This document shows, piece by piece, positions 1 through 11,933 of a stretch of 64,000 nucleotides of DNA. The notes beneath the pieces were generated by a model. That model ran no database searches. It was given only the letters and a program-made list of their open reading frames with translations, and was not told the origin of the DNA. The stretch covers positions 13,049,958-13,113,957 of the forward strand of contig CM026426.1 in assembly GCA_014871385.1 (NCBI GenBank), read 5' to 3'. This stretch comes from Ceratodon purpureus (taxonomy: Eukaryota; Streptophyta; Bryopsida; Pseudoditrichales; Ditrichaceae). The position numbers and the translations under genes were made by a program. How positions within the stretch are numbered: the first letter of the stretch is position 1; each line of letters opens with the position of its first letter.

Positions 1-2700
1 GGAGTTGCAACGTAAACATTGCACCTTGAAGGAGGTTATTACGTCCACACCTTTTAAAGCACGGGACGCATACATTCCTAAATCCAGTACTAAAGAGGAC
101 ATGTTGAAGAAAAAAACATTACACAAATTCAAGAGGACTCCTTAATTTGACATTGAACTAAAACAGTGGTGAACAAATAATTAGTTCCGATTGAGTTCTC
201 TCACCACTATCAGAATATGCGTGAAATTGTAACAGCAGAAGATAAAGAAATATAGAAACAAATCATTTAAAATGGAGGGCACACGGATAGCAGCATCTTC
301 AATTTCTCCTTTGAAGATGATCTGCATGTAAACAAATCGGCATAAAAAACTAATACAGAAATCCAGTATAATCCACCGACGAGGTTATAATCATTTCAGA
401 TGCGGCTAAGATTTGATAATACCTCTTCCGAGACAGGGTCCAGGATATCCTCCATTGTATGAAAAGTGCCTGCAAAAGAATTTAAACAGGGTTAAACTTG
501 TTGCTGTTAGATTCCGCGACAGAATATAGACCGCCGTCAGATTCATTACATCAACTCTGGAACTAGGCATTCCAAATCATTTACGGACACCGTTATATAT
601 TTTGATTTCGGCTTTCTTTCTTACGCATTTTCCTAATAAAGCCTGAACTCTGTAGATACCCATGCATGAGACAAGAGTATTTATGTCTACCGCCAAAAAC
701 ATGAAACCCGTTATTATTAACGTATAAACAATGGCGGGTTGAGATTAGATTAAGGAGACCCCCTGAATCCATAATAACGCATTGACTTTTGACTGACAGT
801 CCGTGACAAAATGATAGAATATTGAACTGACATCCTAAAGTACAATCTATTACTATTCCTGTATGGTACATCTCATTTGTAACAATAACTATCAACTTCT
901 GTGATGGTCGGCCGTTTTCCCAAAACGTAGGATGTATATCATATTCTGCATGCAACCAGAAACTTACGTGAAGCTAAATTTGATAATATGTCCCCATGCA
1001 CTATCAGGTTTCTAGTGCTCAGAGTCCTACAGAAACATTCAGATCCAGAGAAGCCGAAACTCACTGTAAATTAAGAAGACATTCTTAAATACGATTTATA
1101 ACATGATGTTATGATATAGGGATCGATGATATACATAGTCATCGTATTGTATGTCGTCTCAGGATGTTTCTCATGCGGTTAAGGACGTCAACAGAGAATA
1201 AATATCTAGGCATTACTAGAATGAGGTGACCATCTTAATCAAGTACATACAAAAACTAGATACCTCCTAATACATCTAAATATAGTAACAAAATGTATTG
1301 TTAGAAAATGAAAGAGTACACACCGTATACAACTTGATACATTGTAGTCATACCGTTTGAACATGCATGGACATAGTATAGTCGAGCTTTCTCAGTACAG
1401 AGCAATAGGAAACTATGTCTCAGAAAAACAAAGCTGTTTGCACTAACTACTACCAAAGCATCACCACAAAGCCAAGACATCATGTGCTTTTGGAAATCGA
1501 GGTTGCTGCTAAACATGAGCTTCTCGATAGATAGACAGATACATACAACAAACAAGTAGAGTGGAATTAGAAACTACGCAGGAAGTAAAGTAGTGCACTA
1601 CTTACCAGAAAGAAATAGCCTCCAAAATGACGATGTTAGAAATCACAAACGGGGAACTACAACTCAAGAGTCCAGTGTGTAAACAAAGCAAGAAAATACA
1701 ATGTCTAAGACAAGAAGGTCGTAGTAAAGCAATACTCTAAGTAGCAGCACAACATGCACATCCAGAAGTGACCACTATGATATCTCAGAGAGGAGGGACT
1801 GAACGAATCTGCAAGCGTAGATGATAGAAACTGAATTTGGGACCTAGCTTTTATAGAGTAATGGACTGATAGGAAAAAATCACGCGGGAAAGGAATGTAT
1901 TCCAATAATTGGAGGGAATGAGGGATCAAGCATTCAAACTGGAGGCTCAACTTCGGAACATTCGTTCAAACGGAAATAGGATTCTGCCTGAATTTTAGGT
2001 GAGGCAGCATTTCCCAAGGTGACACCTTCTACAGTAATGCCCGTCGTATGAAATAGAGTGCATGCGACAAGGAATTTGAACGTTAGATGCTTCGCAAATA
2101 TTACGTACTGATGTAAACTACGAATCCATGTGGAGGTAAAACGACACCAACATGTATGAAGAATAAATGAATGACGAACAATATAAGCTTTAGGGCCACG
2201 AAGCATTCTACAACACCGTGAATCCACGTCATCTATTGCCAAAGAGGCAACATATTAAACACAATAACGATTAAACTCGCTTCTCTGTATTTGACAAAAG
2301 GAATGACATCAGAAAACAGGAAACTATTAAAAATATTAGAGTCCCCCTGTACAATCCAACGCATTAGCCGTTGACGGGATAAAATCACAGGCACTTACAA
2401 GAACATTAGAAAGTTGATAATGGAAAAATTAGGTTGATATAGTATTGTCAATAGTCATCTCTTTTAAGAAGCGGGAGATACGCCATTACATCATAAACCA
2501 TGGCAGTAGGAGGTAATCCACGAAAACAGTTCTGTAAATCTGACATGCAGCTCAAACAAGCTGAAGCAAGGGATATCTAACATCCGATATCCTAGTAAAG
2601 TAATCAAAAAGCGTGTTATACTAATCAAAAGTCCGGCTATCCTAATCAAATTTCTCAGATACTAATCCTTATAGCTTTACACCGGTAATGCTCGAACAAG
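1..2700. other. AT-rich region with element-B-type palindromes; possible left portion of element B
   Basis: No complete gene is seen. Degenerate copies of the element B palindrome lie at 127-146, 748-769 and 1219-1240, the last reading GAGGTGACCATCTTAATC. Short minus-strand open frames (593-955, 1934-2242) may be exons of an interrupted gene. If this is the left arm of element B, the gene order (minus-strand genes left, plus-strand ParB-like gene right) would mirror element A, with element A inserted between the two arms. This is inference. Confidence 0.35.
593..955 (-). CDS. Exon-like open segment, unknown protein (possible left part of element B)
   Basis: An open frame is preceded by a plausible splice acceptor (minus-strand TGCATGCAG, exon from about 945 downward). 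It encodes a segment with KLIVIVTNEMYHTGIVID and a cysteine-containing part, SFCHGLSVKSQCVIMD. No family was recognised. The hydrophobic stretch followed by YHTG weakly recalls VVVALTHSGLYYAG near the N-terminus of the element A transposase gene, which would fit the 5' part of a related minus-strand gene continuing left of the window. That link is inference from eye alignment only. The surrounding 1-2.7 kb carries ATTAAGG-type palindromes of the element B family. Confidence 0.25.
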   Translation of the reverse strand: MHAEYDIHPTFWENGRPSQKLIVIVTNEMYHTGIVIDCTLGCQFNILSFCHGLSVKSQCVIMDSGGLLNLISTRHCLYVNNNGFHVFGGRHKYSCLMHGYLQSSGFIRKMRKKESRNQNI

Positions 2701-2720
2701 GAATTCCAAGGACTATGCGT

Positions 2721-3561
2721 CTAACCTGCCTCCAATTTTTGTAAATTTGTCAGTAAAGATTGGGTACAAAGGAGCAACCAATGCACCGTTGCATGGCTGA
2801 TCTCCTCCATCGGATTCCTAAAGCTTGTGTAAGGATCTCCCACAGGTGCATTTATCATCTTCAGATTCGTTACGAGGAGAATTACCTTCAGCATAGGAGT
2901 AGGCCCCATTCTCCTGCGGTGACATTGGATTTTCAGTACCTGTAGCAGGATCCAGCGCCATCGATGAAGAAGCCTCCACCCGTTGTAAAGCGCACCGCGG
3001 ATTTGGTGGCTCAATAACTCCATTGTCGTGAAGAGCAGGTCCACTTGAAGGAAGGCGCTGCGACGCGCTATTGGTGCGTGAGCGACGCGTCCGATATGGT
3101 GGGCTTGCTCGCACTAAATTGAGCTGAGGCGGCACGGATTTCGAGAGCTCATTTGCCTCGCCATGGCTCAAAGGTCTGTGGCGAAGACGTCGGGAAGGAC
3201 TGACAGGGAGTGGGGCCGCAACTTGGTGGGGTACATTTTACAGCTGGAGTTGCAGAAGTGAGGTCTCGGTGGGCGTGCAGAGGTAGTGCCAGTAGGTTGG
3301 GAATGAAGTTGTAGTTCATTTCGGCATTGACATTTTCGAATTGCAACTGGCAAGCGCGGGTCCAGGGAACTCCGTGCCTCTGTTAAGTAACGCCAGTAGA
3401 ATGGCATCGTGCGGTGGAATGTATCTGAAACCTCTTCGCTCATGGATCTGGCAAACTTCTACCAACCACTGTAACAGTTCTACTACAGACTCCGGATGAG
3501 AGTTAGGAAACCAGCCTGAAGTGATCGGCATCGTGCTTACTCCTCGACAAAATGAAGTCAC
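2721..3561 (-). CDS. Possible multi-exon gene fragment, unknown
   Basis: Overlapping minus-strand frames have locally protein-like composition. The right-most (3316-3561) contains SVVELLQWLVEVCQIHERRG followed by FRYIPPHDAILLALL, with amphipathic-helix character. The left part (2818-3171) is Pro/Ser/Arg-rich and ends near CTCGRSLHKL. No single frame spans the region and no clear intron set joins them, so this may be a decayed gene. The right side abuts the terminal repeat of a miniature element at 3562, which may have truncated it. No family was recognised. Confidence 0.22.
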
Positions 3562-4303
3562 GAGGGGGGAAGCACAATAAAGTGTACCACAAAAGTGCTT
3601 AGCTCATTGCCAATTTCAGCCATTGTTGTAAACACTAAGAAAAGTGACATATAATTTGATGAGATGTTGGAAGGGGCTTCGGGTATAGAAAATAGACTCG
3701 GTCATCTTGAGTCTACAAAATTTTGGAACCGATGTGTGCCTTTTAGGAAGCCTTACGAGTCAAGGCAAGTGATCCAAAGTGAATGCTGTCATTTGAAGAA
3801 GTGGACAAAAAAGAGTGCACAAATGTTAGAAATCACTTTTGACTGCGCTGTACCCTCCGATTGTGAATTGCGGTTTCAAAAATGAGCCTAAGCAATTCCT
3901 TTGGAAGTTTGTACAGCCAAAAAGTTTCGTTGGGACGTTTTTGAGGAGCTGTTTTCGACGAAACTTTTTGAGAGGTTTTTCTCACCGAACACTGCTTTTT
4001 AAATTGGAAAAAACATCCTCTAAAGACAATAGAGGGCTCCAAATGAAGAAATTAAGACTTTGGAAAAGTTCATTTTCATGTTTTAGAACTAGCGGTCAAA
4101 TTAAGTTTCAATTGAAGATGTTTTTCTTATGGAGAAGCCTTTAAGATACCTTGTGACACCTTAAAAAGTGACTAAAATGCTCAAAAACTACACCAAAATG
4201 CTCAAAATCAGCTTTGAGCAATAAAAAACTGCACACTTCATATTGACTTCCTAGTGATCACATGATGCACTTTGTGGTACACTTTATTGTGCTCTCCCCC
4301 ACT
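3562..4303. mobile_element. Miniature DNA transposon with about 38-bp terminal inverted repeats
   Basis: Left end 3562-3599 and right end 4267-4303 are inverted copies: GAGGGGGGAAGCACAATAAA on the left, and on the right its complement with one extra base and one change, both continuing into GTGTACCACAAA. The 742 bp between hold no convincing transposase. The open frames at 3664-3885 and 3839-4144 are low-complexity and look incidental. No target duplication was recognised, so the superfamily is not assigned. Confidence 0.7.
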
Positions 4304-5047
4304 CAGGCTTGATAAAAAGAAAGGAAGTCGAAGGAAGAAACTGAGTTTTCTAATAGAGGCTGAGCACAAGAGATGGGAGAAATGAGGTCACGTAGACTGG
4401 GTACAGCAAGGAAATGGAGGGGAAGAAAGTCAGTTTTCTAATAGAAGGAGAACACAAGTTATGGGAGAATGGTAGAGCACTAGTCGTCTGCTGATTGGAG
4501 AGGTTGAGGGACCTTTATATTAAGAAGTCACTTCAAGTCGCCAAATGAGTGAAATTTTCCATGAACTCGAAAATCACATCATGATAGACTCTGGAAAAGA
4601 TTATTCCTCCATGATAGTATACTAAATTGGAAACAGTGAAGTCACAATTGTTAAACTACCTCCTTTAGTGTCAGCAAATTTTCATGACCTGCATCTTACT
4701 ACCAAAGTTCCCACTGTGAAATAACGACGTTTTTAAGCTGAATACCAAATAATTAAATTTTTAAAATACCAATGACAATAAAAATGAAAAAATGTATCAG
4801 GCCAATTTTCAAATAAGTTGTCCAAGTACTTTGTATTCCAGAGAAATGTTTAGTAATATTATAAGTAACATATTTGGACCGCCAATCAACAATTATTTTG
4901 AAAGAATTCATTAATAAGCAACTATTCAAATGAATTTAGGATATTCAATATATTTGCTAAAAATGAAATAAAAATTTACAAACCTTGTGCAATATAAAAA
5001 AAATTAAAGTAAATAAAAGAAAAAAAAAAAACTAAAACTAACAGTAT
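4304..5047. other. AT-rich intergenic DNA, nothing recognised
   Basis: Low-complexity AT-rich sequence. No open frame, RNA gene or terminal repeat could be supported. Confidence 0.6.
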
Positions 5048-5387
5048 TCTAGAGTAGTACTATTATACAATCATACTCATGCAAACGATCTCATAGGTCC
5101 ATTACGAATAATCCAAAAAAAAACTAACAACCACATCCTCCATCTATGCAACTGAATTAAAAGATATTCTAGCTTTTCAAGTAGATTCCATTTTTATTAA
5201 TGAAACTAAACTTCCTATTTTGATATAATGGTCATCGTGAGCAAATAATTAAAATCAAAGACATGGATTTCTAATCCACGTCAATAATAGGTGATACCTA
5301 CGTAATAAGAAAACGGATGTCTTATATATATAAATTTTATCAAAATCTAAATTACAATTATATATAAATATATCTACAGAAATATCT

Positions 5388-5424
<37 letters not shown>

Positions 5425-5631
5425 CGTAGTGAGTAATATAATTTGAAATTCTATCAATTTGAAATAATATTTCAAGAAAAAATATCCTAGTCTAATCTTG
5501 GTCAATTATAATCCTGCAAATGTTCTCATAGGTCTATGACGAACAAAAAAATAAAATAACAATAACCAACGGCATTACACATCTATGGGATTGAATTATA
5601 ACATATTTCAGCTTTTAAATAGATACCATTT
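5048..5631. repeat. Tandem satellite, left block (about 435-bp unit)
   Basis: The landmark TCTCATAGGTC recurs near 5087 and 5525, giving a unit of about 435 bp. Each unit also contains a GAGCAAATAATT block, a TACGTAATAAGAAA block and a TA-rich stretch (5390-5421). The same unit reappears at 21547-22390. The left block stops inside the unit after GATACCATTT, and the right block resumes at the matching place with GTTTCTTTTAA. One array has therefore been split by element A. Confidence 0.85.
5390..5421. repeat. (TA)n microsatellite
   Basis: Uninterrupted TA dinucleotides inside the satellite unit. The homologous position in the right-hand block is expanded much further (21719-21818 and 22282-22380). 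Confidence 0.95.
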
Positions 5632-5659
5632 AAGGGGTATTTAAGTAATTACGGACAAA
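5632..5659 (+). repeat. Left terminal inverted repeat of element A
   Basis: About 22 of 27 positions match the complement of 21520-21546. The outermost AAGGG and the inner GTAATT and GGACAAAA blocks are identical. The repeat starts precisely where the satellite unit is broken. Confidence 0.8.
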
Positions 5660-5870
5660 ACGCTCAATTATGGACTACTTTGCATCATCAGTAGACGTCC
5701 AATTCATGTGTTATCCCTCAAATTTAAAGACAAAGATGTCAAATATTTATGAAAAAATGCATTCCGTTTACAAGGGATAAAATCATTTGAGTGAATTTAT
5801 TATAATGTTGAATAGAGGACATTCCAGTCCCACTGTCATGGCCGAATCTCTCGGCGAGTGGCTGACTGAG

Positions 5871-5925
5871 AACCCTAAACCCTAGAAACCCTAAACCCTA
5901 GAAACCCTAAACCCTAGAAACCCTA
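5871..5925. repeat. Telomere-like CCCTAAA/CCCTAGAAA array
   Basis: Four alternating units of CCCTAAA and CCCTAGAAA lie about 240 bp inside the left end of element A. The sequence resembles plant telomere repeats (and plant telo-box promoter motifs), but every second unit is altered, so it is an interstitial array. Confidence 0.85.
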
Positions 5926-6203
5926 TCCTTAGAAATCTATATGTTCTAATAAAAGGAAATACTTGCTCTGCAAAATGTGGATCTGTGAAGTGAAGCGGGT
6001 GAAGGGAAGATCGTCGGCGACCCGCTGAGTGGACACGACTGCCAGGCATCTCACATTGGGGTGTCCGTCTGTGAGGACTCCGGAGTCGTCGTTTAGAATG
6101 AACAGTATTCACGATCACAACGAATGGAAGTCCTTTGTAGTCGGCTGGCCGCCGACTAGGAGAGCCAACCTCTTCCTCACTGAACCGACCTCTGGAATTT
6201 GAA

Positions 6204-6511
6204 ATACATATAAAAATGATGAGGAAATAAGTCCTAGTCCTAGTGATAAAAATGATGAGTAAGCTAGTCCTAGTCGGCTATCAGCCGAGTAGGAGAGTAG
6301 GGGCTACTAGTCCTAATGATGAGTAAATAAGTCCTAGTCCTAATGATGCAAATGATGAGTAAGCTAGTCCTAGTCGGCTACCAGCCGAGTAGGAGAGTAG
6401 GGGCTACTAGTCCTAATGATGAGTAAATAAGTCCTAGTCCTAATGATGCAAATGATGAGTAGGCTAGTCCTAGTCGGCTACCAGCCGAGTAGGGGAGTAG
6501 GGGCTACTAGA
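6204..6511. repeat. Tandem repeat, three 100-bp units each with one palindrome
   Basis: The palindromes at 6273, 6373 and 6473 are exactly 100 bp apart. The unit also contains CTAGTCCTAGTCGGCTA and AGTAGGGGCTACTAGTCC. It sits in the left subterminal part of element A. Confidence 0.9.
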
Positions 6512-6687
6512 CTAGGTCGACATTGGCAATTAGTCGTCCAGAAAACCCTAGAGAAGTGGATTACTAGAACGTTTACCAGTTTACTAGACGAACTCGTCGG
6601 CTGTCTACTGTAGAAGAAGGTCGAATATTGTAGAAGCAGGTCGCATACTGTAGAAGTTAGTCGCATATTGTCCAATATTTTGTCGTT

Positions 6688-7209
6688 ATGGGGAGGCGGG
6701 GTAGCAATGTGGAGCGACCATTTGGTCGGGAGACACCGGCTAACCTCGAGGAGCTCCGGCCATGGTATAGGGCGGTGGTCGCCCGTTCTCGCAATACCGC
6801 CATTCCAGCTTTCAAATACATCCCACGCCTTCTGCAGCCAGGTGCGCGGTGGTTTTGGAGTATTGCTCACAGCATTGAGTTGTTGGAGATCTCTGACGCT
6901 TCCGGCATCGCCTTCCCACTGACGTTCGAGGAGTCCGAGGAGTCCGAGGAGTCCAGGAGTGTTGGCAGTGTTCACTTCAGCCACACAGGGGAAGTGTCAA
7001 CGCAAACCATGTCAACTGCAGGGTGGCTCCGCCTTGTTGACGAAGCTTACGACATCTCGGAGGGTGCTGGAAGTCGGTGCTCTGGCCAAGATCAGTGGTG
7101 CGGAGGGAACGCAAGCCCGCAGTCCACGTATTCGTCGTTTGGATCCGTGCATCCATCCGTCGATACTGGGTGTAGTGTTGTCCGAGCCAAGTCTACTGCG
7201 AAGGACTGA
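6688..7209 (+). CDS. Hypothetical protein of element A (173 aa)
   Basis: A single open frame begins MGRRGSNVERPFGRETP, has a Trp-rich middle (RPWYRAVV, GARWFWSIAHSIELLEI), an acidic EESEESEESRS run, and a Ser/Gly-rich tail. It matches no family I recognise. Downstream, 7390-7460 is AT-rich with AATATAATGAAA-type sequences that could serve polyadenylation. An overlapping minus-strand frame (6478-6984) is also open. I favour the plus strand for its start and its distinct 3' region, but either could be an artefact. It is convergent to the transposase gene, which ends at 7860. Confidence 0.35.
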   Translation: MGRRGSNVERPFGRETPANLEELRPWYRAVVARSRNTAIPAFKYIPRLLQPGARWFWSIAHSIELLEISDASGIAFPLTFEESEESEESRSVGSVHFSHTGEVSTQTMSTAGWLRLVDEAYDISEGAGSRCSGQDQWCGGNASPQSTYSSFGSVHPSVDTGCSVVRAKSTAKD

Positions 7210-7859
7210 TCGCTTCATGGCGTTGGCGACCATATGCAGCTTTTTGGTTTTTTGGCTTCAGGGTGAATTAGTGTGTGTTAGAATTGTCCAGCTCGTTTTC
7301 AATAGAGCTGCTTCACACACTCGGATAGTTGTAGAATTCATGGTTAGCATTTGTTACTGAGGCTTTAGGAGTAGAGGCATCTTTGATGTATACACAATAC
7401 AAAGTAACATGTAAAAGGCGGAACACTACCGTTGTACTCCGATAATAATATAATGAAATGGATAAATATTTTTGATCAGTTTATCAAAGCGCATAGTGGT
7501 TCTACCAATTTTGTGGAAAGCGTCGGCGGGCAACCGACTAGAGTAACAGTGTCCACCGTAATAATCACAGGCCATACAATATAGACCAGCCTCACAAAGT
7601 CACCGTTCATGATGCTTATCTAACATGGTTAGAGGCATCGGCGGACAGCCGACGACCACCGAAGAAGGAAAAGTAAGGCATCAGAACAACAAATAGAAGA
7701 CAAAGTGTAATACATGACTAGTATTGGGTCTATGGTAGAATACAATTCTTATTCGAAGGAATCACAGTGTTTACAATATTCAACTATAACGTTTACAGAG
7801 GAAACCATCACTAGCTACATCTTCTACAGCTAAGATCACAATCGTCGGCGGGCAGCCGA
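7210..7859. other. Intergenic, element A
   Basis: AT-rich 3' flanks of two convergent genes, with palindromes at 7522, 7637 and 7844. The last ends at base 7860, touching the transposase stop codon. Nothing else is seen. Confidence 0.6.
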
Positions 7860-10800
7860 CTAGTCTTCCTCCTCGTCATTCCAGTTCATCGAGATTCCAT
7901 GCGATTCGAAGTTTGCCATGGCAGCAATCACAACATCTTCGGGTATTAGATGGGACTTTGGGGGCCCCTCATGCGTAGTTTTCTTGGTCCTATGAGTGTA
8001 TACAACGGATTTACACTCCACCCACTCCGCAAGAGTCAACTCCCTTTCCCACCGTCTTGTCCAGCACTCTCTCGCAACCTTCTTCTTACCTTCCTTCTTG
8101 CCCTTCATCGGAGTCCACCATTCAACCTTGAACTTACCGTAATTAGGACCAGGCTCTGTTATAACAGGCTCTATCGCCCTACCCATCCAAATGGGTAGGT
8201 GGTCTTCTTTACACGGACGACAGAAAACCCAATCGCCACGTAAAACGTCACGATATGGGTTAAACACAGACTTCGGCCTAGAGTTTTTCGGACCACAGAA
8301 AGGATAGGGCTCCACCTCATCCTCGTCACCGGGACGAATATCCGGATCCGGTATATATTCGTCCTCTGCATCGAATGTGGTGACGTGGTCCCGCTTCCAG
8401 TCTGAGATAGGCCAGAATCCTTCCTGTAAGGTGGCGGAATTGACGGGCAGTGGTTCGTTGACCTCCTTTAAAATTCGCTCCCAATACAGTACATATGGTA
8501 ACATGTCTTGTGCGTATTTCTTATCCCGAGCCATGCCAGTTCTCCAGTACTCAATGTACTTAGATAATCCACTTTTAATGAAATTTCTCTTCTCTGAACA
8601 CTCCGCTGCCCTTGCCACCTCTTTATCCGCGTTCTTCTTGCCCTCATCGACTTCAACACTACTCCATAAGTGCTTATGAGGAACCGGTTTGGGATCACCG
8701 ACGGGCAAACGTGGTTTACCCTCTTTGTCTGCCCTCCACATTTTCACGGGTTTGCCAGGTGGAAGCCATGATGGATCAGTTGCACGCTTCTTGTACCTCA
8801 TCACGGGCCACCCCGCATCCTCCCCATCCTCCACTACATAGAACTTAAAAAGATGCATTTCACTGTGACCTTCTATCGCATTACCTCCGTCGTGATGAAA
8901 ATCAGCAACATAACTTTTGAAGTCTGCCACTTCCTGAACAACCTCTGGAATAAAGGCAACTGTCTTCTGAGAATCCATGAATGCCTTCATAAGGTCGGCA
9001 AGGCAGTATGTGTTCTTTCGCTTAATGAGTTTCGATAGGTGACTGAAGTGGGCGTCGATGTCCTCATGTGTGTGTCCCACAATCAGGAAACCAACTGTAA
9101 CTTCCTTGAATATTCGCCTCGCCGTCAGCAACGAGCAGAATGCTAGAAGAAACCGGTTCTTGTTGTCCTTTGCAGAATTGTCAAGCTGGAGATACAACTT
9201 CTTCGGCAAAGGAACAGCAGGCCTACCAGGCAGAGGTGGAGTGAGTGGCTCATCTCTAGAAGGTGGAATTGAGGGGATGCAACGTGACGATCCATGCAAA
9301 GAATTCATTCTGTGGCGGTGCCTCGAAGAGTGCTTTTGACTCCCGGACAGGTAGTCTCTCCAAGGCACGGAATACCCTGCACAACGAGGAGATTGTGAAA
9401 TTTGGGTCTCCTGGCCACAGGGCAGTTGCATAGTGTGCGTAGGCGCCATCTCCGTGACCGTGAGTCCGCATTCCAGTACAGGAAATCGGAATTTGACCAA
9501 GCCCTGCCGTAGCCTTCGTGATACGTTGCATGCGGGGGATCGCTGTTTTCGATGTGTCCATCTTATCATGTATGATGCATAGGAACTCAGTAGGACTCTG
9601 TATAGATTGGGTTGTCCATCCGTAATAAATGTTGCGACAAGCTCGCTGATAGTTCAAATGCCTGGTCCTATCCTCTGTCAAGCTCTCCCACTCGTCCGAC
9701 CCTCTTGGATACTTGGCAATGAGTTCAACGAAGAAGTCACACTCAGTGCACTTGGAGAAATTACTTCCTACCGCCTTGACCTCAACGTTGCGGAAGTACT
9801 CCTTCCTCATGCGACTAACGGAGGACTGCGAAATCAGCTTCGCGTTGCACTGCTCATTGACTTGAATAGCACAGAGTGAGGTCGATCAGTTGGGAAGTTC
9901 GTCATCCAGTCGGCGGGCAGCCAACGATAGTAATCACTACAATTCAGTAAACTATCCAAAGTGAAAGAAGATGAGGAGGAACTTACGGCGTTGGCCATTT
10001 CGCGCATGTGATTCCAGTTCATCGCAGACGGGAGTACTTTGAGCGCGGCCACTCTCTTCTTGCCAATCATCCGAAACTCATTGGGCATTTGGTCGGCATT
10101 CTCATTAACGATAGTGGTCAACGTCGCGCGGGCCTGGATTGTGTGAATCTGGGGACGATGTACACCGGAATTTCCGTGACTCCCATTGACACGACCACTT
10201 CGGGCCGAAGCCTTGTAGCTGTAGTACGCGGATTTCGATACTCCGTGAATGATATACCACGCCACTTCACATACGTCAACGTTCGCAAGAGTAACATAGA
10301 GCTTCCGCTTGCCGGGTACAGTATGTAAGTGCCCTTGCACAGCGAAGGACATCTCTCGCCTCGCCTCGAATGTTGTTGCGTAAAATTTACGCCGAATACT
10401 CACAGTATCTTCCCATCTAAAAGTCTGGCAACATCGGTCCTTGCAACAGCGCTTTGAGCTCACTAAGCGGCATTCAGCAGGGACAACCATTCGACGAAGC
10501 TTAGTGGAAGAGACGTCATCTTTTTCGCGAACTTTCCTCCGCACCGATCGATAGGCATTCTTCGGGACACCATCCAGACCATCGTCCGCGTCGGCGTCTG
10601 CTAAATTCTTGGAGCAGTAAGTAATTATATCAGAGAGAAGGTGACCCCCTTCTAACCGAGTGTGAGTCAGACGCCATCTGAGAGTTGTCATCTGCAGATG
10701 ATCGTCTTCAGAGACGAAGAGAACCCCAACCTCTGTATACCCTAGGACTTCATCATCACATGCCTCATCCGGTAAACATACTTGAATCATTGCTCTACCA

Positions 10801-11933
10801 CGGACTGATAGATCATCATTAAGAAGTTCGACATACCGATTTCTCCAGAGGTGGCGGTCAGGATAAGAAGCATCTGGAGTAGAAGGAGTACCCGAGGTCC
10901 TGGAATCCGGACCCCAACAATGATCATCTGTTTCTATGTCGGATTCCCCTTGTTTAGACACATCGTCGTCACTGCTGATATTCATTGGAGACCTAGTCCT
11001 CAGATCCTGCTCAGACGGAGCGGAGTTGCTTTCATCAATTTCTTCATTGTCGTTCCCCAAGTGAGGTTCCGTCGGCGGGCAGCCGACGGGACATGTGCCA
11101 GCCAACGCGCCGTTCACAAGTGGACATACCTTGTATCCACTCCAAAGTACCAATCGCCCCACAGCACACCCGATCGTTAACACATCCGGTAACTCGCAGA
11201 AAGCAGGTGTTTCAGAGAATTCTGGATTGACGGACGACACTCTCACTATTAGAAAGAAGCTGTGAGGAATCAAGAACCCCTCCCACGTTCCTTTAGGAGA
11301 GCACTCCATAATGACTCCAGCGGCTACACAACGCTTTGAGCCTCCGGATTCCTCGAGGAGCGCAACTTCCATCTGCTCTGCGAGGTCCAGGAATTCTTGA
11401 ACGAGCTTGACATCTTCTTCAACATCCGTCGGCGGGCAGCCGACGGCGTTGATGTCATCGTCTTCCACCTCTCCGAAAGGCCTGAGGTCGGCCGCCTCCC
11501 ACAATATCATTTGTCCTAAGCAGTTGCTCAAGGACTTCACACCCTCATCCGGAAATGGTATATTCATTTCCATGCTGTCTGAAACCTCAATCACTTTTAC
11601 CACCACCACTATAGGATCAAATTCTACAACACGTTGGATCACTGCCCTGCCTGCATAATAGAGCCCAGAATGAGTAAGGGCCACGACAACGCCCTTTTTA
11701 ACCTTCCACCGCCCTGATCGGCCATTCCTTAGAAACGTCTGGATCGGCTCTACTTCCATTGGATAAAAGATGAAGACCTCGTCGGCGGACAGCCGACAGG
11801 GTCGACGGGATGTGTCCCCGCCGACGAAGTAAAATGTATCCGCCGACAACGAAGACGACTCGGCGGGCAGCCGACGCGGATCGTACGACTCGGAGTGTGC
11901 ACAGAAATAGCATCCGCCGACGATGACGGCCAC
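7860..11933 (-). CDS. DUF7869-type (RNase H-fold-like) transposase of element A
   Basis: The first exon runs from 11933 (or a Met near 11760, MEVEPIQTFL, because the first 60 residues are made of palindrome-derived sequence) to 9987. A GTAAGT donor there joins an acceptor at 9826, phase 0. The N-terminal half is acidic and unrecognised. Next comes a Cys/Arg block (KRCCKDRCCQTFRWED) and a segment ending GVSKSAYYSY, which I associate with the DNA-binding N-terminal part of this family. The second exon has CIIHDKMDTSKTAIPRMQR, then HGHGDGAYAHYATALWPGD, YLQLDNSAKDNKNRF and VGFLIVGHTHEDIDAHFS. The first D, the LQLDN Asp and HEDID are my candidates for the acidic triad, by analogy with DDE enzymes. 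The frame changes once near 9.3 kb, by a small indel or an unrecognised splice. The tail is basic/acidic and ends at a palindrome. It would excise and insert element A, acting in the nucleus. Family assignment is from memory of the conserved motifs. Confidence 0.75.
9826..9986 (-). other. Intron in the transposase gene
   Basis: A GTAAGT donor and TTTCGCAG acceptor bound a 161-bp intron on the minus strand, keeping the frame (…MANA | SSVSRMRKEY…). It contains the palindrome at 9909. Confidence 0.75.

Noticed and set aside
2570-2600. AAGGGATATC near 2575 as an element end
   Set aside because: Only the first nine bases resemble the element A terminus, and no partner was found at a sensible distance.
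6478-6984. Minus-strand 168-aa frame in element A
   Set aside because: It overlaps the plus-strand frame at 6688-7209 and runs through the 100-bp tandem repeat. It is less likely to be the real gene, though this is not certain.
9256-9345. A 33-bp GT-AG intron joining the two frames of the transposase
   Set aside because: It is far below the usual minimum intron length, and splicing there would run into a stop. A small indel or sequencing error is more likely.
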